A stretch of 15,668 nucleotides of DNA from Ruminococcus sp. (lineage in GTDB: Bacteria; Bacillota; Clostridia; Oscillospirales; Ruminococcaceae), in the NCBI GenBank assembly GCA_031262625.1, contig JAISHJ010000014.1, positions 1 to 15,668 on the forward strand. The letters run 5' to 3'. Both the position numbers and the translations under genes were made by a program. The notes beneath the pieces were generated by a model that made no database searches, was not told where the DNA came from, and saw nothing but the letters and a program-made list of their open reading frames with translations. This document shows, piece after piece, positions 5,165 to 13,670 of this stretch. Position 1 is the first letter of the stretch; the number at the start of each line of letters is the position of its first letter.

Positions 5165-7757
5165 ACACTGCTTCATGTTCGCCCTTGAAGGCGTTGATAT
5201 ACATCTGACGGATTTCTGCTATAAGCGGATAGCGCGGGTTTGCGCCTGTACACTGGTCGTCAAAAGCGTTTTCAGACATCTCGTCAAGTGTCTTATAAAA
5301 ATCGTCTTCGGAAACGCCGTAGTCGGCAATTGTATGCTTAATTCCGATTTCTTCCTTAAGCGCTTTAATCTTCGCGATTAAGCCTTCCATGAGTTCGCCT
5401 GCATTTTTACCGGCAACGTTAAGTTCTTTTGCTACTTCTGCGTAACGCTCTTTCGCGCAAGGGTGGTCGTAAGCAGGGAAAGTTCCCATCTTAACAGGAG
5501 TTTCGGAGGAGTTGTAGCGGATAACCTCTTCGATTAAGAGCGCGTTTGCGATACCGTGGGGAATGTGGTGGTAAGCTCCGAGCTTATGCGCCATAGAGTG
5601 ACACACGCCGAGGAATGCGTTAGCAAAAGCCATTCCCGCCATTGTCGCCGCATCAGCCATCTTTTCGCGTGCTAAGATATTATGCGCGCCCTCATTATAA
5701 GCGGCAGGAAGATACTTAAAGATGTTTTGCAGCGAGCGTATAGCAAGCCCGTCTGTGTAGTCGGTCGCCATTACCGAGACATACGCTTCAAGACAGTGTG
5801 TAACTGCATCTATACCGGAAGCGGAGGTTAAACCTTTCGGCGCGTTCATCATCATGTCCGCATCGACAATCGCCATCTTCGGAAGCAGTTCATAATCTGC
5901 AAGCGGGTATTTTATGCCCGATTTTTCATCGGTAATAACCGCGAAGGGAGTAACTTCGGAACCTGTTCCGGCGGAGGTAGGAATCGCGATAAAATACGCC
6001 TTCTCCCCCATCTTCGGGAACTTGTAAATACGCTTCATAATATCTGAAAAGCGCATTGCCATGTCTTCAAAATCACATTCGGGATGTTCGTAAAGCACCC
6101 ACATAATCTTTGCGGCATCCATTGCCGAACCGCCGCCCACAGCGATAATAACGTCCGGCTCGAATGAACGCATCTGCTCCGCGCCCTTTTCGGCGGACTG
6201 AAGTGTAGGGTCGGGCTTTACGTCAAAGAAGGTTGTATGGTCGATACCGAGTTCGTCACGCTTTGAAGTAATAGGCTTAGTGAAGCCGCTCGTAAAGAGG
6301 AATTCGTCGGTTACGACAAAAGCGCGCTTTTTCCCTGCCATTTCTTCGAGTGCTGTTGGGAGGCAGCCTTTTTTTATAAATACTCTTTCGGGAGTTCTGA
6401 ACCACTGCATATTTTCACGTCTTTCGGCTACGGTTTTAATATTTAGGAGATGCTTTATTCCGACGTTTTCGGAAACGCTGTTTCCGCCCCAAGAGCCGCA
6501 GCCGAGGGTTAGTGACGGCGTAAGCTTGAAGTTATAGAGGTCGCCGATACCGCCCTGTGACGACGGGGTATTTATAAGGATACGCCCGGTCTTCATGCGG
6601 GAACGGAATTCGCGAAGTTTCTCCGTTTCGGAAACAGGGTTAACGTAAAGCGAGGAAGTGTGACCGTAGCCGCCGTCCGCGATAAGATGCTCAGCTTTTG
6701 AGAGTGCATCCTCGAAATTTTCCGCCTTATAAAGCGCAAGAACAGGAGAAAGCTTTTCATGAGCAAATTCTTCCGAAATATCAACGCTCGTTACTTCGCC
6801 TATCAGTATTTTTGTGTATGCAGGAACGGTTATTCCTGCCATCTCGGCAATTGTTGTAGCTTTTTGTCCTACAATTTTTGCGTTAACGGAGTTGTTGATA
6901 ATAATCGTCTTGCGTACTTTTTGCGCTTCTTCTGCGGACAGAATATGACAGCCGCGCACGATAAATTCCGCCTTCACCTTCTCGTAGACGTCTTGCAGTA
7001 CTATACAGGACTGCTCCGAAGCGCAAATCATACCGTTATCGAAAGTTTTTGAGTGAATAATCGAATTTACAGCAAGGATAACATCTGCACTGCTGTCTAT
7101 TATCGCAGGGGTATTGCCTGCGCCAACACCGATTGCGGGCTTGCCGGAACTGTAGGCGGACTTAACCATACCCGGACCACCTGTCGCAAGGATTATGTCC
7201 GCATCGTGCATAACCATATTCGTCATTTCAAGGCTCGGTACGTCTATCCAGCGTATAATCCCCTCGGGTGCACCGGCTTTTACAGCCGCTTCGAGTACAA
7301 TTCTTGCCGCTTCGATAGTACATTTTTTCGCTCTCGGATGAGGTGAAATAATAATCGCGTTCCGGGTTTTGAGTGCAAGAAGGCACTTAAAAATCGAAGT
7401 AGAAGTAGGGTTAGTGGTGGGTATAACCGCCGCGATAACGCCGATTGGCTCGTATATCTTCGTTATACCGTACGCTCTGTCTTCTTCAAATACGCCGACA
7501 GTTTTTGCATCTTTGTATTTGTTATAGATATACTCCGAAGCAAACTGGTTTTTTATAACCTTATCTTCAACCACGCCCATACCTGTTTCGGTAACTGCCA
7601 TCTTCGCTAAAGGTATACGCGATTTAGCCGCCGCAGTCGCTGCCGCCGTAAAAATTTTGTCCACCTGCTCTTGAGTGTAATGCGAGTAAATTTCCTGAGC
7701 CTTTTTAAGCTCTTTAATCGCCGCCTCAAGTTTTGCTACATTATCAATGAGTTCCAA
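5163..7757 (-). CDS. adhE: Bifunctional acetaldehyde-CoA/alcohol dehydrogenase AdhE
   Basis: This 864-residue fusion reduces acetyl-CoA to acetaldehyde and then ethanol using NADH, and in this family forms cytoplasmic spirosome filaments. The N-terminal aldehyde dehydrogenase half (about 1-440) carries GVGAGNTPAI (210-219) and the nucleophile Cys 245 in MICASEQS. A linker follows, then the iron-type alcohol dehydrogenase half with GGGSAMDAAK (541-550) and metal ligands Asp 650, His 654, His 720 and His 734. These line up with E. coli Asp 653, His 657, His 723 and His 737 at a constant offset, so both halves look intact. The start is TTG (7757-7755), set by GGGAG 8 bases upstream; an ATG at 7765 is out of frame. 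The 43-base gap to folC shows no promoter or Rex site, so it probably rides on the valS-folC transcript. Confidence 0.97.
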   Translation of the reverse strand: MELIDNVAKLEAAIKELKKAQEIYSHYTQEQVDKIFTAAATAAAKSRIPLAKMAVTETGMGVVEDKVIKNQFASEYIYNKYKDAKTVGVFEEDRAYGITKIYEPIGVIAAVIPTTNPTSTSIFKCLLALKTRNAIIISPHPRAKKCTIEAARIVLEAAVKAGAPEGIIRWIDVPSLEMTNMVMHDADIILATGGPGMVKSAYSSGKPAIGVGAGNTPAIIDSSADVILAVNSIIHSKTFDNGMICASEQSCIVLQDVYEKVKAEFIVRGCHILSAEEAQKVRKTIIINNSVNAKIVGQKATTIAEMAGITVPAYTKILIGEVTSVDISEEFAHEKLSPVLALYKAENFEDALSKAEHLIADGGYGHTSSLYVNPVSETEKLREFRSRMKTGRILINTPSSQGGIGDLYNFKLTPSLTLGCGSWGGNSVSENVGIKHLLNIKTVAERRENMQWFRTPERVFIKKGCLPTALEEMAGKKRAFVVTDEFLFTSGFTKPITSKRDELGIDHTTFFDVKPDPTLQSAEKGAEQMRSFEPDVIIAVGGGSAMDAAKIMWVLYEHPECDFEDMAMRFSDIMKRIYKFPKMGEKAYFIAIPTSAGTGSEVTPFAVITDEKSGIKYPLADYELLPKMAIVDADMMMNAPKGLTSASGIDAVTHCLEAYVSVMATDYTDGLAIRSLQNIFKYLPAAYNEGAHNILAREKMADAATMAGMAFANAFLGVCHSMAHKLGAYHHIPHGIANALLIEEVIRYNSSETPVKMGTFPAYDHPCAKERYAEVAKELNVAGKNAGELMEGLIAKIKALKEEIGIKHTIADYGVSEDDFYKTLDEMSENAFDDQCTGANPRYPLIAEIRQMYINAFKGEHEAV

Positions 7758-7765
7758 AAAAACAT

Positions 7766-7770
7766 CTCCC
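7766..7770 (-). promoter_or_regulatory. Shine-Dalgarno site deciding the adhE TTG start
   Basis: GGGAG (7770-7766, minus strand) is followed by 8 bases and then TTG (7757-7755). The 8 bases include most of a run of seven T. The nearby ATG (7765-7763) directly abuts the site and is in another frame, so TTG is the supported start. Confidence 0.7.
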
Positions 7771-7800
7771 GTTAATTTATTAGCTTTTTAACCGTGCTTA

Positions 7801-9108
7801 TCAGCACTGCTCTGTATGCAATTTCGTGTCTAACAGCTTAAATTCAGTGTCCATATATTTATTAAGTGCATCCGCTAAGTAAAGCGAACCGCCTATAATA
7901 ACCATTCCATCGGTTCCCGCTATCGCCATTGCTGTACGCACCGCTTCGCTTACCGGGGAAATGCGCGCTCTCTTAAAGGACTGTGCAAGCTTCCCGGCGC
8001 TTACTGTACCCGGCATAAATCCGTCAACACATATTGCTGTGTCGATATAACGGCAAATTTCCGATAATGAAGAATCATAATCTTTATCCTCCCGCATACC
8101 GACAATCATTACCGTTCGTGCTATCTGCGGTGTATCGCAGAGACCGCGTACAAATGCGGCAAGGCTTCTCATTCCGTCGGGATTATGCGCTCCGTCAAGG
8201 ATAATAAGAGGCTTATCATGTATTATTTGACAGCGCGAGTGTAAATATGCGCTCGAAAACCCTTCGTACAGCACTGAATACTTAATTTTGCTAAAACCGA
8301 TTTTTCTAAGACTTTCAAGCGCTTCAATTGCCGTAACGGTGTTCAGCACCTGATGAAGCCCCGCCATTTTCAGTTCATACTGACGATGCTTATATTTAAA
8401 TGTACTGCCGGAAATTCCGCTTTCGATTATTTTCAGCTTGTCGAGGTCGGGTTTGACAAGGTCAGAGTTTTGTTTAAGAGCGGTTTTCAGTATAATCCGC
8501 TCCGCTTCCGGCGGATTATTCGGGTAGGCAACCGTAACCGTACCGGGTTTAATTATCCCGGCTTTCTGCTCGGCAATTTCAGTTAACGTATTCCCTAAAA
8601 TCGCGGTATGGTCGAAAGAAATTGAAGTTATTACCGAAACAAGTGTCGTCTTAACTATATTTGTACAGTCAAGGAGTCCGCCTATCCCTGTTTCAAGTAC
8701 TACTATATCACAGTTTTGCGAGACAAAATACAAAAACGCGATAATAGTCGTCAGTTCAAACTGCGAATAACGTACACTCTCCATGTCAAACACGGGCTTT
8801 ATATACTCGACAATTCTGATAAGAGTATTTTTAGGTATATTTATTCCGTTTACGCGTATACGTTCGCTCCATTCGCGGATATAGGGGGAGGTGAATTCCC
8901 CCGTAATATACCCTGCCTTTTTAAGCGATTCGGAAAGCATACGTACAGTCGAACCTTTTCCGTTTGTCCCTGCAACATGGATAAACTTCATTCTATCCTG
9001 AGGATTGTCAAACTTCGCGGCAAGAGACGCAAAGCGGTTTAGTGAGACTACCGGCTCTCCGAGTTTAGGGAAAGAGCCGATATACTCCATGGTTTCATAA
9101 AAATTCAC
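7801..9108 (-). CDS. folC: Bifunctional folylpolyglutamate synthase/dihydrofolate synthase
   Basis: This is a 435-residue Mur-ligase-family enzyme that adds glutamate to dihydropteroate and to folates, using ATP. Motifs: P-loop AGTNGKGST (46-54), TSPYIREWSERI, the long FolC/Mur signature SFDHTAILGNTLTEIAEQKAGIIKPG, and LDGAHNPDG in the C-terminal domain. Length is usual for FolC. The start is GTG at 9108, giving MNFYETMEYI as in relatives; no Shine-Dalgarno site is visible. The valS stop is only 6 bases away and in the same frame (TAA, two codons, GTG), so translation probably relies on ribosomes re-starting after valS. The valS-folC pair is common in Firmicutes. Confidence 0.95.
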   Translation of the reverse strand: MNFYETMEYIGSFPKLGEPVVSLNRFASLAAKFDNPQDRMKFIHVAGTNGKGSTVRMLSESLKKAGYITGEFTSPYIREWSERIRVNGINIPKNTLIRIVEYIKPVFDMESVRYSQFELTTIIAFLYFVSQNCDIVVLETGIGGLLDCTNIVKTTLVSVITSISFDHTAILGNTLTEIAEQKAGIIKPGTVTVAYPNNPPEAERIILKTALKQNSDLVKPDLDKLKIIESGISGSTFKYKHRQYELKMAGLHQVLNTVTAIEALESLRKIGFSKIKYSVLYEGFSSAYLHSRCQIIHDKPLIILDGAHNPDGMRSLAAFVRGLCDTPQIARTVMIVGMREDKDYDSSLSEICRYIDTAICVDGFMPGTVSAGKLAQSFKRARISPVSEAVRTAMAIAGTDGMVIIGGSLYLADALNKYMDTEFKLLDTKLHTEQC

Positions 9109-9114
9109 GATATT

Positions 9115-11724
9115 TTATTTGAGCAGACTGAGCGATTCAAGGATTTTTTCCATCTTTTCTTTCGCCGCCGCAAGTTTTTGTTCCTCAGCTTCAATCTGTG
9201 AAGCCGGTGCCTTTGAAGTAAAGCCGGGATTAGAAAGCTTACCGCTCGAAAAGTCAATGTCCTTCTGTACTTTAGCCTTTTCTTTAGTTAATCTTTCAAG
9301 CTCTTTTTCCCTATCAACAAGTTCGCCGAAGGGTATAAACAGTTTTGCATCGGCTGTAATTGCAGTAACCATTCCGTCTGTGTCGGAGGCTTTTTTTACC
9401 GCCGTAACGGAGGAACAGTACGCAAGCTTCATTATAATTTCGGCAGTATCGGTAAAAAGCTTCTCGTTCTCTGTTTCGGCGATAAGTTTCGCCTTTACGG
9501 AAGGCACTACATTCATCTCGGCGCGTTTAATACGTATCGCCTTAATTGCTTCGATGACTTTACCGAATTCGCGTTCGTCTTCCGTAAATTCGTATTTTTT
9601 GTCGAAAACAGGGTAACTTTCAAGCATAATCAAGCTGTCATGGATATGGGAATATATTTCCTCGGTTATAAACGGCATAAACGGATGCAGAAGCTTAAGG
9701 ATACGTTCCAAACACCAAAACAGGATATTTAGAACGTCAGCTTTATTTTCTGACATAAGTCTCGGTTTAGTTATCTCAATGTACCAATCACAGTAAACGT
9801 CCCAGATAAAATCATAAAGATTCGATGCAGCTATACCGAGTTCAAATTTTTCAAGGTTTGCGTTTATATCCGCAGTCAGAGTATTTAGTTTACTGATTAC
9901 CCACTTATCCTCAATCCGAAGATTATCGGGCAGACCTGTCGGAGTAAAATCTTCGGGAAGGTTCATAATAAGGTAACGGGAAGCGTTCCAAAGCTTATTC
10001 GCGAAATTACGCGCAGCCGTAAGCTTTGCTTCATCAAAACGCATATCATTACCCGCGCCGTTCCCGGAAACGAGCATATAGCGGAGGGCATCCGCACTAT
10101 AACTGTCGATTACTTCGAGCGGCTCAATACCGTTGCCAAGTGACTTCGACATCTTTCGCCCCTGCTCATCTCTGACAAGCCCGTGAATAAGCACAGTATT
10201 AAACGGTACTTCTCCGGTAAGTTCAAGCGCAGAAAATACCATACGAATTACCCAGAAAAAGATAATATCGTAACCGGTTATAAGAGTGCTTGTGGGGTAA
10301 AAATAATTAAAATCGGGGGTTTTGTCCGGCCAGCCGAGGGTGGAAAAAGGCCAGAGCGCGGATGAAAACCACGTATCAAGGGTGTCTTCATCCTGACGGA
10401 GAGGTTTTCCGCATTTCGGGCATTTCGGAGAATTTTCAGCAGTAACTATAGTATCGCCGCAATCGTCGCAGTAAAATGCCGGGATTCTATGCCCCCACCA
10501 AATCTGTCTCGAGATACACCAGTCGTTTATATTATCAAGCCAGTGGTAGTAAATTTTGTCGAAGCGTGACGGTACAAACTTAGTGTCACCCTTTCTTACT
10601 GCTTCTATCGCAGGCTCTGCAAGGGGTTTCATCTTCACAAACCATTGTGTGGAAACTTTCGGCTCAACTACCGATTTGCAACGTGAGCAAGTACCTACAT
10701 TGTGACTATGACTATCAATTTTTACAAGGAAGCCGCCGTCTTTAAGGTCTTTTACAATCTTTTTGCGCGCATCATACCTGTCCATGCCGGCGTATTCGGG
10801 GAATTTTTCCGAAACAGTTCCGTCATCATTCATCATGCTGATAATAGGCAGGTTATGTCGTTTCCCTACCTCAAAGTCGTTCGGGTCATGGGCAGGGGTA
10901 ATCTTTACGATACCTGTTCCGAAGTCTGTTTTAACATAATCATCCGCCACAACCGGAATTTCACGGTTAACGAGCGGGAGGATAAGTGTTTTCCCCACAA
11001 GGTCTTTGTACCGCTCATCATCAGGATTAACCGCAACGGCAGTATCACCTAACATCGTCTCCGGGCGAGTTGTAGCTATCTCTATCCAATCGGACGTGTC
11101 TTTAATCTGATAGCGGATATGCCAAAAATGTCCTTCCATCTCCTCATGGTCAACCTCTGCATCGGAAAGTGAAGTTTTGCAGTTAGGACACCAGTTAATC
11201 ATCCGCTCGCCGCGGTATATTAAGCCCTTCTCATAAAGCTTAACGAAAAACGCCTTAACCGCCTTGTTACAGCCTTCGTCCATGGTAAAGCGAAGTCTGT
11301 CCCAGTCGCAGGAAGAACCCATCTTCTTAAGCTGTGATATAATTCTGTCGGCATAGGTTTCCTTCCATTCCCAAGCGCGTTCTAAAAATTTCTCGCGCCC
11401 CATTGCTTCCTTAGAAGTACCCTCTTTTTTAAGCTGTTCAACAATTTTAACTTCGGTAGCAAGTGCGGCATGGTCAGTCCCGGGAAGCCAGAGTGCAGAA
11501 TATCCGCTCATACGCTTATAGCGAATTAAGATGTCTTGAAGCGTACAGTCAAAGGCGTGACCCATATGAAGCTGCCCTGTAACATTCGGTGGCGGGATTA
11601 CTATAGTATACGGCTTCTTTTTCGAGTCAATCTCAGCATGGAATGCCTTCTGCTCTTCCCATTTTTTATATATTCTGTCTTCAATTTCGCCGGGTTTATA
11701 TACCTTTTGCAGTTCTTTTATCAT
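9115..11724 (-). CDS. valS: Valyl-tRNA synthetase
   Basis: This is a class Ia aminoacyl-tRNA synthetase of about 869 residues that charges tRNA-Val. Numbering from the ATG at 11727: HIGH-type motif HMGH (54-57) in PPPNVTGQLHMGH, the CP1 editing domain with TTRPETMLGDTAV (219-231) and GTGIVKITPAHDP (270-282), KMSKS (525-529), and a C-terminal coiled coil from about 800. Several Cys pairs (NWCPNC 179-183, TCSRC 346-350, CDDC 420-423, CPKC 436-439) suggest zinc sites. Two ATGs are adjacent at 11727 and 11724; the second is chosen because GGAG (11735-11732) is 7 bases away rather than 4. The leader is about 65 bases and has no T-box. It is the first gene of the valS-folC-adhE-kinase unit. Confidence 0.97.
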   Translation of the reverse strand: MIKELQKVYKPGEIEDRIYKKWEEQKAFHAEIDSKKKPYTIVIPPPNVTGQLHMGHAFDCTLQDILIRYKRMSGYSALWLPGTDHAALATEVKIVEQLKKEGTSKEAMGREKFLERAWEWKETYADRIISQLKKMGSSCDWDRLRFTMDEGCNKAVKAFFVKLYEKGLIYRGERMINWCPNCKTSLSDAEVDHEEMEGHFWHIRYQIKDTSDWIEIATTRPETMLGDTAVAVNPDDERYKDLVGKTLILPLVNREIPVVADDYVKTDFGTGIVKITPAHDPNDFEVGKRHNLPIISMMNDDGTVSEKFPEYAGMDRYDARKKIVKDLKDGGFLVKIDSHSHNVGTCSRCKSVVEPKVSTQWFVKMKPLAEPAIEAVRKGDTKFVPSRFDKIYYHWLDNINDWCISRQIWWGHRIPAFYCDDCGDTIVTAENSPKCPKCGKPLRQDEDTLDTWFSSALWPFSTLGWPDKTPDFNYFYPTSTLITGYDIIFFWVIRMVFSALELTGEVPFNTVLIHGLVRDEQGRKMSKSLGNGIEPLEVIDSYSADALRYMLVSGNGAGNDMRFDEAKLTAARNFANKLWNASRYLIMNLPEDFTPTGLPDNLRIEDKWVISKLNTLTADINANLEKFELGIAASNLYDFIWDVYCDWYIEITKPRLMSENKADVLNILFWCLERILKLLHPFMPFITEEIYSHIHDSLIMLESYPVFDKKYEFTEDEREFGKVIEAIKAIRIKRAEMNVVPSVKAKLIAETENEKLFTDTAEIIMKLAYCSSVTAVKKASDTDGMVTAITADAKLFIPFGELVDREKELERLTKEKAKVQKDIDFSSGKLSNPGFTSKAPASQIEAEEQKLAAAKEKMEKILESLSLLK

Positions 11725-11798
11725 CATTACTCTCCGGAATAAAATTAATAATTTACAGATATTTTTCCATTATTTTACATGGCGCTTATTATATAATT

Positions 11799-11827
11799 AT
11801 TATACCATATTTTAATTTCAAAGTCAA
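11799..11827 (-). promoter_or_regulatory. Strong sigma-A promoter of the valS operon
   Basis: The minus strand reads TTGACT (11827-11822), a 17-base spacer and TATAAT (11804-11799), with TG one base before the -10 (TGGTATAAT), so it is also an extended -10. It is the best promoter match in the window. The expected start is near 11792, about 65 bases before the valS start. Confidence 0.88.
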
Positions 11828-11850
11828 GCCCATCGGTAAAATGTTAAATT

Positions 11851-11881
11851 TTGTATATAATTATTACAAATTGGGTATATT
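11851..11881 (+). promoter_or_regulatory. Possible promoter of the secreted protein-trxB pair
   Basis: TTGTAT (11851-11856) and TATATT (11876-11881) on the plus strand are 19 bases apart, wider than ideal. They sit in the very AT-rich divergent gap (11728-11922) 42 bases before the gene start. No better pair was seen, so this is only a candidate. Confidence 0.3.
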
Positions 11882-11922
11882 CTCTATACATTAAACATAA
11901 TTTACATACAAGGAGTGATTAG

Positions 11923-12696
11923 TTGAAAACGCATCAATATGTATCAGTCACCTTTGCATTGATGATTCTTTGCGCTTATACTGTTTTTTTCGCGGAAACT
12001 CCCGACAGCGTAAATGCTTTAACCGCCGAACCTGCCGTAATGGCTGTAAATATGAATAGGAGTACCGAAAAAAATATTACCGGTATAAAAGCGGGACAAA
12101 CTCCCGCCGGACAAGCCCATGTGGGACAAAATCCTTCGGGCGTAGTTCCCTCCGGAATTGTTCCCGCCGGAAAGGTTCCTGCTGAATATTACTACAACGT
12201 AATTAATTCTATTTTTAAAGAAGAACCGAAGATAGAAACACTCGATACAGTTTACGCAGTGCCGTGGCAGAACTCGGACTTCAAGGCTTATATGCCTTAC
12301 GACAGCATTACAGACAAAACTGCTCCCCAATGGCATTACCGCCAAAACGCTTGGACCGACAGTAATGGTTTGCGAAGAGTCGATTCCGATTATCTTGTAG
12401 CTATGGGGACATACTATACCGAAAAGGTAGGCGAACGCTTTAAGATTACCCTCGATACGGGGAACGTTTTTACCGTTACTGTCGGTGACATAAAAAACCC
12501 CGCACATACCGACCGATATAATATGTATACATCGGTTAAGGATAATTACGGTAATTTTTATTCGGCAAATGTAGTTGAATTCATCGTCGATACCGACAGG
12601 CTTGATTCCCGCGCAAAAAAACTCGGTACTGTAAGCTGTCTTGATGGTCTCGACGGAAATATTGAAAAGATCGAGAAGATTGCAGAAGATGCATAA
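11923..12696 (+). CDS. Secreted protein of unknown function with pentapeptide-repeat stalk
   Basis: This is a 257-residue protein. A hydrophobic N-terminus (about 7-24, MKTHQYVSVTFALMILC...) looks like a signal peptide or signal anchor. Residues 25-57 are low complexity, and 58-87 are six five-residue units of type G-x-x-P-[A/S] (GQTPA, GQAHV, GQNPS, GVVPS, GIVPA, GKVPA), likely an extended stalk. The rest (about 105-253) is a compact beta-rich domain. Its segments YLVAMGTYYTEKVGERFKI, DTGNVFTVTVGDIK and NVVEFIVDTDRL recall small double-psi beta-barrel (3D/RlpA-like) wall-associated domains, but this is a weak impression. The start is TTG at 11923, set by AGGAG 7 bases upstream. The mature part has a single Cys (239). 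Its stop overlaps trxB by 8 bases, so the two are one operon. Function unknown. Confidence 0.8.
   Translation: MKTHQYVSVTFALMILCAYTVFFAETPDSVNALTAEPAVMAVNMNRSTEKNITGIKAGQTPAGQAHVGQNPSGVVPSGIVPAGKVPAEYYYNVINSIFKEEPKIETLDTVYAVPWQNSDFKAYMPYDSITDKTAPQWHYRQNAWTDSNGLRRVDSDYLVAMGTYYTEKVGERFKITLDTGNVFTVTVGDIKNPAHTDRYNMYTSVKDNYGNFYSANVVEFIVDTDRLDSRAKKLGTVSCLDGLDGNIEKIEKIAEDA
12094..12183 (+). repeat. Six tandem 15-base units coding G-x-x-P-[A/S]-like pentapeptides
   Basis: The units start at 12094, 12109, 12124, 12139, 12154 and 12169. Each begins GGA or GGC, and five of the six have proline at position four; the second (GQAHV) is degenerate. Codons vary between units, so the repeat is kept at protein level rather than being a fresh DNA duplication. 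Confidence 0.85.
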
Positions 12697-13657
12697 AATT
12701 AAAGTTACAAAACCGCTTGACTGCGAATACGTTGATGTCTTCATTATCGGTTCAGGTCCGGCGGGGCTTTCCGCCGCTATCTACGCCGCAAGAGCCGGCG
12801 CAAAAACAATCATTGCCGAGCGTGAAAATATCGGCGGACAGATGACACAAGTTTCGGATATAAAAAACTATCCGGGTTTTTCCGAAATATCCGGGAGTGA
12901 ACTTGCCGCAAGGATGCGCGAACAGGCTATAGAATCCGGCGCTCTCATAGATGAATTTTGCAGTATAAAATCGGTTGATCTGCGAAGGAAAGTTATCGCC
13001 TGCAATAGTAGTTATAACAGTCGTTTTTACAGGGCAAAGTCGATAATCATCGCGGCAGGGACAAAGCAAATTCCGCTTAAGGTTCCGGGAGCGGAAAAAC
13101 TCCTCGGAAAGGGTGTACATTACTGTGCCCTTTGCGACGGTCACCTTTACAAAGAAAAGACAGCTGCAGTTATCGGCGGAGGAAGTTCCGCGCTTACGGA
13201 AGCGATATATCTGTCAAAAATAGTTAAAACCGTCTATGTTATCCGCCGCAAAGACTATTTCAAAGCGGAAAAAGCACTTCTGTCACAAGCGGAAAATACC
13301 GATAATATCAAGATACTCTATAACACGGATATTGTGTCACTTTCGGGCGAAAAATCCCTTGAAACTATTAATGTAAGCAACACGAAAACCGGTGAAAACT
13401 ATCCGCTTTCGGTTTCGGGGCTGTTTGTTTATGTCGGAAGCACGCCGCAGACGGAACTTTTTACCGATTATATTCGCTCCGACGGTATAGAGACCGACGG
13501 CGGCGGCTTCATAGTAACTGATGAAAATATGGAAACGTCATTAAAAGGGGTATTTTGTGCGGGAGATATTCGCGCAAAGGATATACGGCAGATTTCTACC
13601 GCTGTGGGCGATGGTTCAATTGCCGGAATTTATGCTGCAAAGTTTTCGGGTAAATAA
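12689..13657 (+). CDS. trxB: Thioredoxin-disulfide reductase
   Basis: This is a 322-residue flavoprotein that passes electrons from NADPH through FAD to a redox-active disulfide and on to thioredoxin. Motifs: FAD-binding GSGPAG (21-26), GGQM (49-52), active-site CALC followed by Asp (146-150, YCALCDG), nucleotide-binding GGGSSA (163-168), RRKDYFKAEK (186-195), and the FAD motif AGDIRAKDIRQISTAVGDG near the C-terminus. In RRKDYFKA the usual HRRxxFRA arginines are partly lysine; the charge is kept, so NADPH use remains likely, though another donor is not excluded. The start at 12689 is chosen because homology begins shortly after; it overlaps the upstream stop by 8 bases and has only a weak GAGAAG in front, so it is probably coupled. 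No thioredoxin gene is in the window. Confidence 0.92.
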   Translation: MHKIKVTKPLDCEYVDVFIIGSGPAGLSAAIYAARAGAKTIIAERENIGGQMTQVSDIKNYPGFSEISGSELAARMREQAIESGALIDEFCSIKSVDLRRKVIACNSSYNSRFYRAKSIIIAAGTKQIPLKVPGAEKLLGKGVHYCALCDGHLYKEKTAAVIGGGSSALTEAIYLSKIVKTVYVIRRKDYFKAEKALLSQAENTDNIKILYNTDIVSLSGEKSLETINVSNTKTGENYPLSVSGLFVYVGSTPQTELFTDYIRSDGIETDGGGFIVTDENMETSLKGVFCAGDIRAKDIRQISTAVGDGSIAGIYAAKFSGK

Positions 13658-13670
13658 TACACAGTTGTCT

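Noticed and set aside
11850..11872. TTGTATATAATTATTACAA as a Rex operator
   Set aside because: The spacing is 19 rather than 18 and the inner bases do not match TTGTTAAnnnnTTAACAA; AT-rich chance similarity is likely.
12641..12689. trxB start at 12641
   Set aside because: It would overlap the upstream gene by 56 bases and add a basic extension not expected in the family; the ATG at 12689 is closer to the conserved N-terminus.
12019..12744. 241-residue minus-strand frame opposite the secreted protein gene
   Set aside because: It is a shadow: the plus-strand frame has a ribosome site, signal peptide and operon coupling, while the opposite frame shows repeat artefacts and no ribosome site.
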